Source of the DNA: Cognataquiflexum rubidum
Lineage (GTDB): Bacteria; Bacteroidota; Bacteroidia; Cytophagales; Cyclobacteriaceae
Assembly (NCBI RefSeq): GCF_022538115.1
Contig: NZ_JAKZAL010000035.1
Coordinates: 1 to 35,739 of the forward strand
Direction of reading: 5' to 3'
DNA length: 35,739 bases
The notes beneath the pieces are model-generated. The model ran no database searches and was not told the DNA's origin. It saw only the letters and a list, made by a program, of their open reading frames with translations. Position 1 is the first letter of the stretch. The number at the start of each line of letters is the position of its first letter. Positions 28,139 to 35,739 of this stretch are shown piece by piece. A program made the translations under genes and the position numbers.

Positions 28139-28536
28139 AAACACTAAAGATCCTAATTGATCCAAGTTATCCGACTCATTTAATTAAGTCTTTGGAATCT
28201 ATTCATTCTCTTCAGGTGACTAAGAGAATTGAAATACATCGCTGGAGTCATGGTATAGAAAACAAGTTTTCATTGAATGAATCTGTATTCCTTTCGATTG
28301 ATGAGTCCAAAAAGGGGCTTTCGGAATCAACTTTGAAACATTTGGAAGATGGATATCGAATGTTTGTAATGAAACCGGCTAAAGAACAGGATTTTTTTGA
28401 ATTCGCCATGACCGTATTAAGGGTGTGGCCTTTGATAATTGAGAAATCAAAGTCCTTAAATATCGAAAAATTTTGCTATACTTTTAGGTACGGAGGAAAG
28501 AAATTAAATCGTATCAAAGGAATTACTATTTGTTAA
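28135..28536 (+). CDS. VapC45-like PIN-domain toxin
   Basis: The 133-aa product resembles the compact PIN-like fold of VapC45/DUF5615. It has an early acidic residue in ILIDPSYP (D9), a second in VFLSIDESKKG (D56), and the EQDFFEFAMTVLRVWPLII segment that in this family follows the core before a W-P pair. PIN domains are metal-dependent RNases. It overlaps the methyltransferase-antitoxin gene as ATGA, the usual antitoxin-toxin arrangement. The open frame extends 13 codons upstream, but ATG 28135 sits on the overlap and begins the fold. Some catalytic acidic residues of canonical PIN domains are hard to place by eye, so activity is not certain. Confidence 0.7.
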   Translation: MKTLKILIDPSYPTHLIKSLESIHSLQVTKRIEIHRWSHGIENKFSLNESVFLSIDESKKGLSESTLKHLEDGYRMFVMKPAKEQDFFEFAMTVLRVWPLIIEKSKSLNIEKFCYTFRYGGKKLNRIKGITIC

Positions 28537-28548
28537 TACATTCTATCT

Positions 28549-29514
28549 ATGAAACAGATATTTCATGCCGCTTTGTGCCCACTAACAGGAGAGCAATCAA
28601 GTAAGACCGATTTGGGTTTTATGGACTTTGATCTTGAATATGACGGAGAAGCTACTTATTGGTATTTTTCTGACCTGAATGATAAGCTTATGGTAGTATC
28701 ACAGGAGCTATATAACGATCAACCATTTTGGAAAAAAAATAGAAGAGAAATTGAATACCTTTTGTACAATGAAATTTGGCCGAAAAAAAATATTGTAGTT
28801 GATCGAAACATATTGGAGGCATTGATAACATCTTCTGGTATTCCATTTAATCCAATAGAGAAGATTGACGAAATTCTTTTTTATCTTAAAAAGCACTCTG
28901 ATTTTTTGGGGCAGTGTTTTTTGTTCAGGGAAGATTGGGATTATGATCCAAAAATTATGAGGAAGATTGGAGTAAACAATCAGGAGGAACTTACAAATCT
29001 TGTTAATGAAGCATTAGAAAAAAATTGGATTAAAGAAGAAGATGACCAGTCAGCCGACATTTCAATTGCCTTGACTTTAGAAGGCTGGGAAAGGGCTTCC
29101 AATCTATTGAAAATTTCGGATTCGGATATTTGTTTTGTGGCTATGTCATTCGACTCTAAAATGTTTCAAGTTTTTAACGAATGGATCGAACCTGCAATCA
29201 AAGAATCAGGTTTCAAAGCATTTATTGTTTCTGCTCAGCAGATAGAAAGTGATGTAACTATAAATGACGCAATACTTTCAGGTATTAAAAAAGCCAAATT
29301 TACAATTGCCGATTTTACTCACCATAAGTCTGGCGTTTACTTCGAGGCCGGCTATGCCTTGGGACGTGGACAAAAAGTTATTTACACATGTCAAGAGGAT
29401 CATATTGGGACTGCACATTTTGATACCCGAAATTATCAGCATTTGGTTTGGGTAGATGGGCCTGATTTGAAACAGAAGTTGATGGATAAGATTGAAGTTT
29501 TTATAAAAATTTGA
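28549..29514 (+). CDS. TIR/nucleoside deoxyribosyltransferase-like protein
   Basis: The 321-aa protein has an unrecognised N-terminal half (1-185) and a C-terminal flavodoxin-like domain beginning CFVAMSF, with DVTINDAILSGIKKAKFTIADFTHHKSGVYFEAGYALGRG. Glu266 in YFEAGYA is the position of the catalytic glutamate in deoxyribosyltransferase and TIR-like NAD hydrolases. Such domains act in phage defence by degrading NAD or nucleotides, but which substrate applies here cannot be read. It starts 12 bp after the toxin gene and is followed 3 bp later by the FRG gene. Confidence 0.75.
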   Translation: MKQIFHAALCPLTGEQSSKTDLGFMDFDLEYDGEATYWYFSDLNDKLMVVSQELYNDQPFWKKNRREIEYLLYNEIWPKKNIVVDRNILEALITSSGIPFNPIEKIDEILFYLKKHSDFLGQCFLFREDWDYDPKIMRKIGVNNQEELTNLVNEALEKNWIKEEDDQSADISIALTLEGWERASNLLKISDSDICFVAMSFDSKMFQVFNEWIEPAIKESGFKAFIVSAQQIESDVTINDAILSGIKKAKFTIADFTHHKSGVYFEAGYALGRGQKVIYTCQEDHIGTAHFDTRNYQHLVWVDGPDLKQKLMDKIEVFIKI

Positions 29515-29517
29515 TAA

Positions 29518-30381
29518 ATGAGGAAAATCGAAAAGTCTTTTTGTCACCTCAATTTAGAGACAGAAAGGAAATCAGGAATGATTAAGGATTGGGCTAAACC
29601 ATTCAGCCATGATGAAATTCTTAAAAGCCCTCCTATGAAGGTTAACACCTATGATGAACTTGTTGGACTCGTAGCGAGAATTCTCCACTACAACAGAGAA
29701 TTCGTCATTTATTATAGGGGTCAGGGAAAGGATTACAAAAATAAAGCTGGACACACTCTAATTCCACCTTCAATTTTCCGGGAGAATCAGAATGGAAAAC
29801 CAAGGAAGATGCAAAAAAGGTTTGAAGTTTTGGAGAAAAAGTCAGAACAGCTTGTTGAGTTATTTCGAAAAGCGAGTATTAAATTTGCAGGAACAAGGAT
29901 GGTCAATAGCTATCGTGAAATTGCTTGGGCATTACTTCAACACTATGAAAAGTGCGATACTCCATTGGTAGACTTAACACATTCTATACATGTGGCGTGC
30001 TCTTTTGCATTTGATAGAAATACGGGAAGTACTGGAATAGTGTATGTGTTAGGTATGCCATGGCAGAGTGACGCAATAGGTTATAATTCATTTGAGGAAT
30101 TGGTAAACCTTAGACTATTAAACGTCTGTCCTCCTTCAGCCCAGAGGCCATTTTTTCAAGAAGGATATTTGGCCGGTCCATTTCCAAATTACAAGTTGGA
30201 TGATCCAAATCGCTCCAATCAGTTTGATTTTAATAGACGTTTGATTGCCAAATTTGAAATTCCAATTATTGAAGATTTTTGGGGAGCTGGGTTTCAAAGG
30301 ATTCCAAGGGAGAAGTTATATCAGGAAAATGATAAAATTCTAAAACTTTTGGAACCTATAGAAAAGGAATTTTTGAGGTAG
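29518..30381 (+). CDS. FRG-domain protein
   Basis: The product is 287 aa from ATG 29518, or 267 aa from ATG 29578, which has a better AGGA-type site upstream. It matches the FRG domain, named for its Phe-Arg-Gly motif: FVIYYRGQGKDY, then HTLIPPSIFR, a central WALLQHYEKCDTPLVDLTHS and ACSFAFDRN. FRG proteins are common in defence islands and are thought to be effectors, although their chemistry is not settled. It follows the TIR-like gene by 3 bp, so the two may act as a pair. Confidence 0.75.
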   Translation: MRKIEKSFCHLNLETERKSGMIKDWAKPFSHDEILKSPPMKVNTYDELVGLVARILHYNREFVIYYRGQGKDYKNKAGHTLIPPSIFRENQNGKPRKMQKRFEVLEKKSEQLVELFRKASIKFAGTRMVNSYREIAWALLQHYEKCDTPLVDLTHSIHVACSFAFDRNTGSTGIVYVLGMPWQSDAIGYNSFEELVNLRLLNVCPPSAQRPFFQEGYLAGPFPNYKLDDPNRSNQFDFNRRLIAKFEIPIIEDFWGAGFQRIPREKLYQENDKILKLLEPIEKEFLR

Positions 30382-30439
30382 AAAGAAGAAGTTAGTTTTT
30401 TTTAAAAAGTGGATATTATCTTGAAAACATAAAGGGGTT

Positions 30440-31405
30440 ATGAGAGCAACAGAGGTAAAAAAAAAATCTAAAGTTTTGAAATCATTGTTACATGATGCGA
30501 TTCTGGATTCAGTTAGATTCGTTACCGAAAAATGCGAAACTCTTGGCACGAAACCTCAGGAGCCCGATTTTATTGCTGCCCTATGTTTAAAATTCACACC
30601 AACCCTTTTTAATTGTTTAAATGCAGTCTTCCCCAGAAAAAAGTTTTCCGTTACAGGAATTTTTTGCCATCAAAAACCTGTAGTCGATATAGGACTTGGA
30701 AAAAACCCCGAGTTAGGTGATATTTTATTTCTTTACTTATATAAAGACAAAATGGGGAATAGGCTCATGAACTCTTTGCTGTTTCAAGCAAAAATTTCAA
30801 AAAGTCTGATTTCCAAAGTATCCACCGGAGACCAACATCAACTCGAGCTATATACGAAATGGCCCCAATTCACTTATAAAAGCGCCGGGACTTTGAATAG
30901 ACAAACGAGAGATGTTTTACCCAAAACTATCAATGATGGTGCCCAGTATTTGATGATTGATGATCATCCATTTTACGGACTTTCTGGGCACCCGGGAACA
31001 TTTCCAATGGGTTGTGAAGTTCCAGCCAAAATTTTGAATCTTGACAATAGATTATCTGATGAATTGGTTGACTTCATTAAATTTAAATCTGGAAGGATTG
31101 TAGAAAATGATCCTACATCTACGAAAGATGATTGGACAAGAATGATTTGGGACCTGCTCGAAATTGCAAAAGAGGTTTCGAGTAAAAGAAAGAATATCGG
31201 AATTTCTGAGTTTCCAAGAATTACTACCGCAGAAAGTGATGGCTTATGTTTTTTCCAAGCTGATGCTAAATCAATCCTTTCTGATTTTCATGAAAAACTC
31301 CCAAATATGGATAATAGCTTTCAAAATAGAAGTTTTATAGATGAAGAAAATCGTGCATGTTCGGTCATTTTAATTGAAAGTGACGAAGAAAATGAAGGTT
31401 TATAA
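30440..31405 (+). CDS. Hypothetical protein, possible PD-(D/E)XK nuclease
   Basis: The 321-aa product contains NPELGDILFLYLY (E91, D94) and, 22 residues later, LLFQAKIS (Q116-A-K118). This spacing and the D...QxK pattern fit a PD-(D/E)XK nuclease core in which Glu is replaced by Gln. It is followed by DQHQLELYTKWPQF, and a C-terminal half that I do not recognise. It lies 58 bp after the FRG gene and 19 bp before the HEPN-CBS gene. Homology by name is not claimed; the nuclease idea rests on the motif and the defence setting. Confidence 0.6.
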   Translation: MRATEVKKKSKVLKSLLHDAILDSVRFVTEKCETLGTKPQEPDFIAALCLKFTPTLFNCLNAVFPRKKFSVTGIFCHQKPVVDIGLGKNPELGDILFLYLYKDKMGNRLMNSLLFQAKISKSLISKVSTGDQHQLELYTKWPQFTYKSAGTLNRQTRDVLPKTINDGAQYLMIDDHPFYGLSGHPGTFPMGCEVPAKILNLDNRLSDELVDFIKFKSGRIVENDPTSTKDDWTRMIWDLLEIAKEVSSKRKNIGISEFPRITTAESDGLCFFQADAKSILSDFHEKLPNMDNSFQNRSFIDEENRACSVILIESDEENEGL

Positions 31406-31424
31406 CTATCAAATTTTTAAATAA

Positions 31425-32132
31425 ATGACCAACGCCCAAAAATTTTTAGACTTTTATAATGACCTGGACAAAGTTTTTGCCAAGGAATTAAACCATACAG
31501 ATTATGTAGCCTTTTCCTCAAAAGTGAGGGAACTTTTCAACAAAAACTCAGTAGTCAGAAGGTATGTGGATGACTTATACCAATTGGGAAGCCTCCGAAA
31601 TGCCATCAGCCATCAGTCTAAAGGTGGAGCAGCCATAGCTGAACCGCATTTTGAAACTGTAGAACTGATAGAAAAGATATTACAGGAATTCAAGAACCCA
31701 TTGAAGGTCATTCCGAAATTCCTGTTTGAGGTTTATGCTGTCACAACAGAAAGCGACCTGATAGAATTGTTGGATAAAATGAAAACCTTTGACTTTTCGC
31801 AAGCACCTGTCTTGGATGAAAGTGGATCTGTCATTGAGATGATTTCCACAAATACCATTTCCCGGTGGCTTTTTGGACAAATGAAACATGAAGAGATTAT
31901 TCTTCCTGGGGTAAAAGTAGCAGAATTGATTTCCTTTATTGAAACTCCGAAAAACTATGCTTTGATTTCAAGGAATACTACAGTATTTGAGGCAGCTGAA
32001 ATTTATGTAAAAGCATCGAAGGATAAGAAAAGCAAACTTGACTGCCTTATCATTACCCATAGCGGCAAATCTACAGAGAAGCTGATGGGGATAGTTTGTA
32101 TTGAAGATATCGCAGAATATTTAATGGATTGA
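31425..32132 (+). CDS. HEPN-like domain fused to a CBS-domain pair
   Basis: The 235-aa protein has a helical N-terminus (1-95) with LGSLRNAISHQ, in which R58-N59-x3-H63 matches the RNxxxH motif of HEPN ribonucleases. Residues about 105-235 form two CBS repeats (FDFSQAPVLDESGSVIEMIS; LDCLIITHSGKSTEKLMGIV), which usually sense adenine nucleotides. It starts 19 bp after the nuclease-like gene and ends one base before mcrB. A nucleotide-gated RNase accessory to McrBC is my inference. It is complete, with no signal peptide or membrane segment. Confidence 0.7.
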   Translation: MTNAQKFLDFYNDLDKVFAKELNHTDYVAFSSKVRELFNKNSVVRRYVDDLYQLGSLRNAISHQSKGGAAIAEPHFETVELIEKILQEFKNPLKVIPKFLFEVYAVTTESDLIELLDKMKTFDFSQAPVLDESGSVIEMISTNTISRWLFGQMKHEEIILPGVKVAELISFIETPKNYALISRNTTVFEAAEIYVKASKDKKSKLDCLIITHSGKSTEKLMGIVCIEDIAEYLMD

Positions 32133-32133
32133 T

Positions 32134-33999
32134 ATGAGAAACTTTTGGCACATGCAAATGCACCAGCCTAATAGCCCTGTAGAGATCGAAAAACAAATTT
32201 TGATCAGTAGGGGAGTAATTGGGCTTAATAAATGGGACACTGAACAAGCAGGTCAGCAGGATGCTTTTGAGCAAAAAATGGTAGAAGGCGACATTGTAGC
32301 AATTAAGAATGGTACCCAGTTTGTGGCTTTAGTAGAAGTAGTAGGCCCTTATTTTGAATCCTACGAAGATAAAGAATTTGATTGGTTGGTTCGGAGACGA
32401 AAAGTCAAGATTCTGGATTGGTATAGTACCGAATTACGTCTTAAAGTCTCACCGAGAGGTACGCTTACCCGGTGCGATCAAGATGGTGATGCAGAATCTA
32501 CCAAATCTATTTTAAAATGGTATAAGCTTATTCAATCTGGAAAAATGAAAAATCATATAATTGAATTATTGAAATACAAAAAACAGATCATCCTTCAGGG
32601 CCCTCCCGGGACAGGTAAAACGCGATTGGCAAAGGAAATCGCAGGAAACATGATCAGTGTAAATTCTGTTTCAGACCAGGATATATTTGAGGCGGTTTAC
32701 CCAAATCTTTTTATCAATGACCCAAATCTATTGCAGACGTTTTTGGTTGTATCTATCAAAGAAGATACCATAAGGATTAAAATATCAAATTCGGAAAATG
32801 ATTATCCAGTTTTTTTGAGAGAGATACGAAAGAATATAGTAGATCAACCATGGGATAAATCTTCTGAAACAAAAATCGTGGGCTATAGAGAAGGGTTTTC
32901 CTGGTATGTATTACAGAAAATTCAGGAAAAGCAAATTAAGCTATTGCAGTTTCATCCTGCCTATTCATATGATGATTTTGTCAGAGGAATTGTTGCAGAT
33001 ACCTCAGAGGGCATAGTTTCATATAGGTCCATCAATAAAGTATTTGCTGAAATTTCCCAAAAAGCTTGGCTGAATTATCAAGATTCAAGGAAAACACCCG
33101 AACAGCTTTCAAAAGAGCAGGAGGTGGATAAATACTTGGAGTTATTTCAAGATTTTTTAGAGATTGAAATAGAAAGCCATGATGGAAAACGGTTTTTAGA
33201 AGGGACAACAACTTATTTATTTCGCGTTGAGGATGATGCTGTTAGGTACACCGGAGATAACTGGAAATCAGCTTCGGGTCAACGTCTCTTGTTCTCAGAT
33301 ATTAAAACTCTTTTTCTTTCTGATACAAATTCAAGAAAAGACATTAAGGCAAATCCCAATGTTTCAGGTCTTGCAAAGCAGCACGCCAGTTATTTTTTAC
33401 GGGTATTAAACCTATTCAATGATTTTGTTCATGGGAAGCGCGTTTCTGATTTGGATAAAAGACCCATTACAGAACAGTCTTATGTTTTAATAATTGATGA
33501 AATCAACCGTGCCAATCTACCCTCTGTTTTAGGAGAATTGATATATGGTTTAGAATATCGTGGGGAGGTTGTGGAATCAATGTATGAGGTTGACGGATCG
33601 CGGAGAATCGTCATTCCACCAAATTTGTATATCATCGGTACCATGAACACAGCCGACCGGAGTGTTGGCCACATTGATTATGCGATTAGAAGAAGGTTTG
33701 CTTTTGTGGATGTCCCGCCAAGTGATCAGCCGATAAGAGATGTGGTAAAAGATATGATTACACAAGGAAAGGCATTGGCTTTATTCCAAAAAGTAGGTGG
33801 ATTCTTCACAAGAGATCGGATGAATTCAGATTTTGAGGCCAAGGATGTTCAGTTGGGGCATAGCTACTTTTTAGCTGAAGATGAGAAAACCCTCAACCTA
33901 AAGCTCGAATACGAGATCAAGCCGCTTTTACGAGAATATGTCAAGGATGGCATACTGAAAGGATCTGTTTCTGAGGACATTGAAAATCTATCTGTTTGA
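32134..33999 (+). CDS. mcrB: McrB-like GTPase with N-terminal EVE domain
   Basis: The 621-aa AAA+ motor of a modification-dependent restriction system. The N-terminal ~120 residues (FWHMQMHQPN, GVIGLNKW, GDIVAIKNGTQFVALVEVVG) look like an EVE/PUA-type domain, which binds modified bases. The motor has Walker A GPPGTGKT (156-163), LLQFHPAYSYDDFVRGI, Walker B LIIDEINRAN (455-459) and the McrB signature GTMNTADRS (502-510), then the arginine-finger segment AIRRRFAF. GTP preference is known for the family, not shown here. It overlaps mcrC by one base (TGATG). Confidence 0.9.
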   Translation: MRNFWHMQMHQPNSPVEIEKQILISRGVIGLNKWDTEQAGQQDAFEQKMVEGDIVAIKNGTQFVALVEVVGPYFESYEDKEFDWLVRRRKVKILDWYSTELRLKVSPRGTLTRCDQDGDAESTKSILKWYKLIQSGKMKNHIIELLKYKKQIILQGPPGTGKTRLAKEIAGNMISVNSVSDQDIFEAVYPNLFINDPNLLQTFLVVSIKEDTIRIKISNSENDYPVFLREIRKNIVDQPWDKSSETKIVGYREGFSWYVLQKIQEKQIKLLQFHPAYSYDDFVRGIVADTSEGIVSYRSINKVFAEISQKAWLNYQDSRKTPEQLSKEQEVDKYLELFQDFLEIEIESHDGKRFLEGTTTYLFRVEDDAVRYTGDNWKSASGQRLLFSDIKTLFLSDTNSRKDIKANPNVSGLAKQHASYFLRVLNLFNDFVHGKRVSDLDKRPITEQSYVLIIDEINRANLPSVLGELIYGLEYRGEVVESMYEVDGSRRIVIPPNLYIIGTMNTADRSVGHIDYAIRRRFAFVDVPPSDQPIRDVVKDMITQGKALALFQKVGGFFTRDRMNSDFEAKDVQLGHSYFLAEDEKTLNLKLEYEIKPLLREYVKDGILKGSVSEDIENLSV

Positions 34000-35306
34000 T
34001 GAAATTCTTATATCGGGAACATATCAAAAGTGTGGTAAAGGCTCCTTTGGAAGGTAAGTCACTATCAGATATTGTTTTCCTGAATAGTACAGAAGCAAAG
34101 TGTGCAAGATTTTATCAGGAATCAGGGTTATTTCATGTAGAGTGTTCCTACTATGTTGGAGCTGATTGGTTTCCCCATTTAGAGAATGAATGGTTTTATG
34201 TCGAATCCAAACTCAATACCCGATTTGATCCAACAACAGGAGTAGAGATAAAACATATTGATGAGTCGAAAGACTTGGTTGAAGTGGATGTACTTAATAT
34301 GCTCTTTCAGGCCCTTCAGGAACCAGAAGTCCGTGATCATACCCAAGAGCTTTTTGAAATCAAGTTTGACAGTCCTTGGATACCATTGAATCGGAAACAG
34401 GACTTGATTTCACCCTTGATCATGATTCAGTTCATGAATTTGGTAAAGGATATCGTTAGAAAGGGCTTAAAGAAAAGCTATTACAAAGTTGAAAAGAACC
34501 TGTATGCCAAGGTCAAAGGGAAAGTGTTGGTGGGTCAAACTATCAAACACAATTTGGTCAAAAACAAGAACCTGAATACGTATTGCCAGTATGAGGAGTT
34601 TGGGGTCAATGGCATTGAAAACAGGATATTGAAAAAGGCTTTGGTTTATATCAGGCGTTACATGACTACATTCAAAGGGCTGTCCCAGGAACCCTTTTTC
34701 CAAGAGACTTTCAACTATATCCAGCCGGCATTTCAGGATGTTTCAGAGGAAGTAGGCTTAAATGATATCAAGCATCTCAAATTTAATCCCTTTTATAAAA
34801 ACTACGAGAAGGCAATCGAACTTGCAAAGCTGATCCTGCAGCGGTTTAGCTATAACCTCAACACTATCCAAGACCAAGACACCATTTTGACACCTCCGTT
34901 TTGGATTGATATGAGTAAGCTGTTTGAGTTGTATGTTTTGGGGAAGTTGAGGAATAGGTTCCCGATCAAAAGCCAGATGCTGTATCAATTTGGAGATAGG
35001 GCCAATAGTCTTGACTTTATTTTAAATTCAGATGGATATCAAATGGTCATTGATGCCAAGTACAAGAGTAAATATTCTCATCATTTTGTCACAGAAGATA
35101 TAAGGCAGGTCAGTGGCTATGCCAGGTTGAAAAAAGTACATAACCATTTTGGTTTTGATGAAGGGACTTTGATAGACTGTTTAATTATCTATCCTGATAT
35201 GGAAAATGGTTTTGAAAAAATACCGGATAACCTTCACCAATTTCCAGTAAATGATTATTTTGGAACCTATAAACTTGGAATATGGATACCTACAATGATG
35301 ACTTAA
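33999..35306 (+). CDS. mcrC: McrC-like endonuclease subunit
   Basis: The 435-aa nuclease partner of McrB. The C-terminal PD-(D/E)XK core shows SLDFIL (D339) and VIDAKYK (D352-A-K354); the central McrC helical and beta region contains KVKGKVLVGQTIKHN and ENRILKKAL. The reading frame opens with TTG at 33996, but the ATG at 33999 shares its first base with the mcrB stop, so I use it. McrC cuts DNA at modified sites when driven by McrB. It is the last defence gene on this strand in the window. Confidence 0.9.
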   Translation: MKFLYREHIKSVVKAPLEGKSLSDIVFLNSTEAKCARFYQESGLFHVECSYYVGADWFPHLENEWFYVESKLNTRFDPTTGVEIKHIDESKDLVEVDVLNMLFQALQEPEVRDHTQELFEIKFDSPWIPLNRKQDLISPLIMIQFMNLVKDIVRKGLKKSYYKVEKNLYAKVKGKVLVGQTIKHNLVKNKNLNTYCQYEEFGVNGIENRILKKALVYIRRYMTTFKGLSQEPFFQETFNYIQPAFQDVSEEVGLNDIKHLKFNPFYKNYEKAIELAKLILQRFSYNLNTIQDQDTILTPPFWIDMSKLFELYVLGKLRNRFPIKSQMLYQFGDRANSLDFILNSDGYQMVIDAKYKSKYSHHFVTEDIRQVSGYARLKKVHNHFGFDEGTLIDCLIIYPDMENGFEKIPDNLHQFPVNDYFGTYKLGIWIPTMMT

Positions 35307-35307
35307 T

Positions 35308-35406
35308 ATGGGAATGTATTATAAAGTTGTAAATGGACAGTTTGTTGGTTATAATAAACTCCAAGCAGGCAATTCATTTTTAGAAATAAGCAAATTGAAT
35401 TTTTAA
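35308..35406 (+). CDS. Short ORF after mcrC (32 aa), doubtful
   Basis: An ATG one base after the mcrC stop opens a 32-codon frame (MYYKVVNGQFVGYNK). It could be the remaining start of a longer gene cut by recombination. It overlaps the end of the minus-strand ORF by 27 bases, so at most one of them is likely intact. Confidence 0.2.
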   Translation: MGMYYKVVNGQFVGYNKLQAGNSFLEISKLNF

Positions 35407-35634
35407 ATTTTCCAATTTTAGGATAAGTCCAATTTTTGGGTTTGAAAACAATACTATACTACTAATATTCCCAGCCTCATCTTGGGCTTCTACAAATTGG
35501 AATTCTTCACCCTTTTCGTTTTTACCGTCTTCAGCGTCAGATATAGTTCTTAATACATCCGTTTCTCCGTTGGGCCGAATAAACATGATGTCTCCACGAT
35601 CATTGTGGTTGAAAATAAATGTATGATCAGCCAA
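35380..35634 (-). pseudogene. Hypothetical ORF lacking an ATG, possibly 5'-truncated
   Basis: The frame gives 84 residues from a TTG at 35634 (ADHTFIFNHNDRGDIMFIRP, then GEEFQFVEAQDEAGNISSIV). Reading upstream, it stays open for ~20 more codons (KTGEKNSWGEWDL) to a stop near 35698 without an ATG. The composition looks like real protein, with an extracellular or immunity-like flavour, but I do not recognise it. Either it uses TTG or it lost its 5' end. Confidence 0.4.
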
Positions 35635-35739
35635 ATCCCATTCACCCCAAGAGTTTTTTTCTCCTGTTTTGTGCGGGTATGTTTTAGGTGTAAATTAAGT
35701 AGTTGAAATATAGCTATTTATTTGTCTTGATTTTGTGAT

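Overview
The window looks like chromosomal DNA from a Bacteroidota bacterium, probably Cytophagales and perhaps Cyclobacteriaceae. The basis is the TTG-N19-TAnnTTTG promoters upstream of several genes, a TraR/DksA protein that has lost most zinc-finger cysteines, secreted lamin-tail/FlgD-like proteins, and the families of asd, scpB, der and era. The genus is inference only.

Left part (1-11.6 kb), housekeeping. Three tandem copies of a ~130-bp non-coding repeat (1-391) are followed by a THUMP-like SAM methyltransferase and asd on the minus strand. A large secreted lamin-tail protein, a 51-aa ORF, a TraR/DksA protein and scpB follow on the plus strand. Then come a SprT-like protein, a small acidic lipoprotein, and the GTPase genes era and der on the minus strand. 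The long gap at 8.5-9.3 kb holds palindromes and a 159-bp-period direct repeat.

Junction (11.6-13.0 kb). One intact initiator tRNA-Met (CAT) has its own Bacteroidota-type promoter upstream and a GAAA-loop terminator downstream. Around it lie up to four decayed copies of the same tRNA. In these, blocks of tRNA sequence are replaced by short perfect palindromes (TCCGCCGCGGCGGA, or CCCCGATAGCTATCGGGG). Two diverged ~160-bp structured repeats fill the rest. This looks like a worn recombination or integration hot spot.

Right part (13.0-35.3 kb), a defence island with every gene on the plus strand. Module 1 (13047-28536) resembles DISARM. It has a 1744-aa helicase with a DUF1998-like region and a C-terminal VSR/DUF559-like nuclease, an overlapping SNF2 helicase (DrmD-like), an AlbA_2/HATPase/winged-helix protein, a candidate HEPN protein with an R-x4-H motif, and a 1549-aa adenine methyltransferase. 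The last ~215 residues of that methyltransferase look like a complete VapB45-type antitoxin (MerR-like HTH plus DUF433). The next gene overlaps it by ATGA and encodes a VapC45-type PIN-like toxin. I read this as a restriction system whose methyltransferase is covalently tied to an antitoxin, so loss of the methyltransferase could release a toxin. This is the most novel observation in the window. Module 2 (28549-31405) holds single defence-type genes: a TIR/deoxyribosyltransferase-like protein, an FRG-domain protein and a possible QxK-type nuclease. Module 3 (31425-35306) is a HEPN-CBS protein followed by an EVE-domain McrB and McrC. A start-less minus-strand ORF closes the window.

All family assignments come from reading motifs by eye. 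No database search was run.
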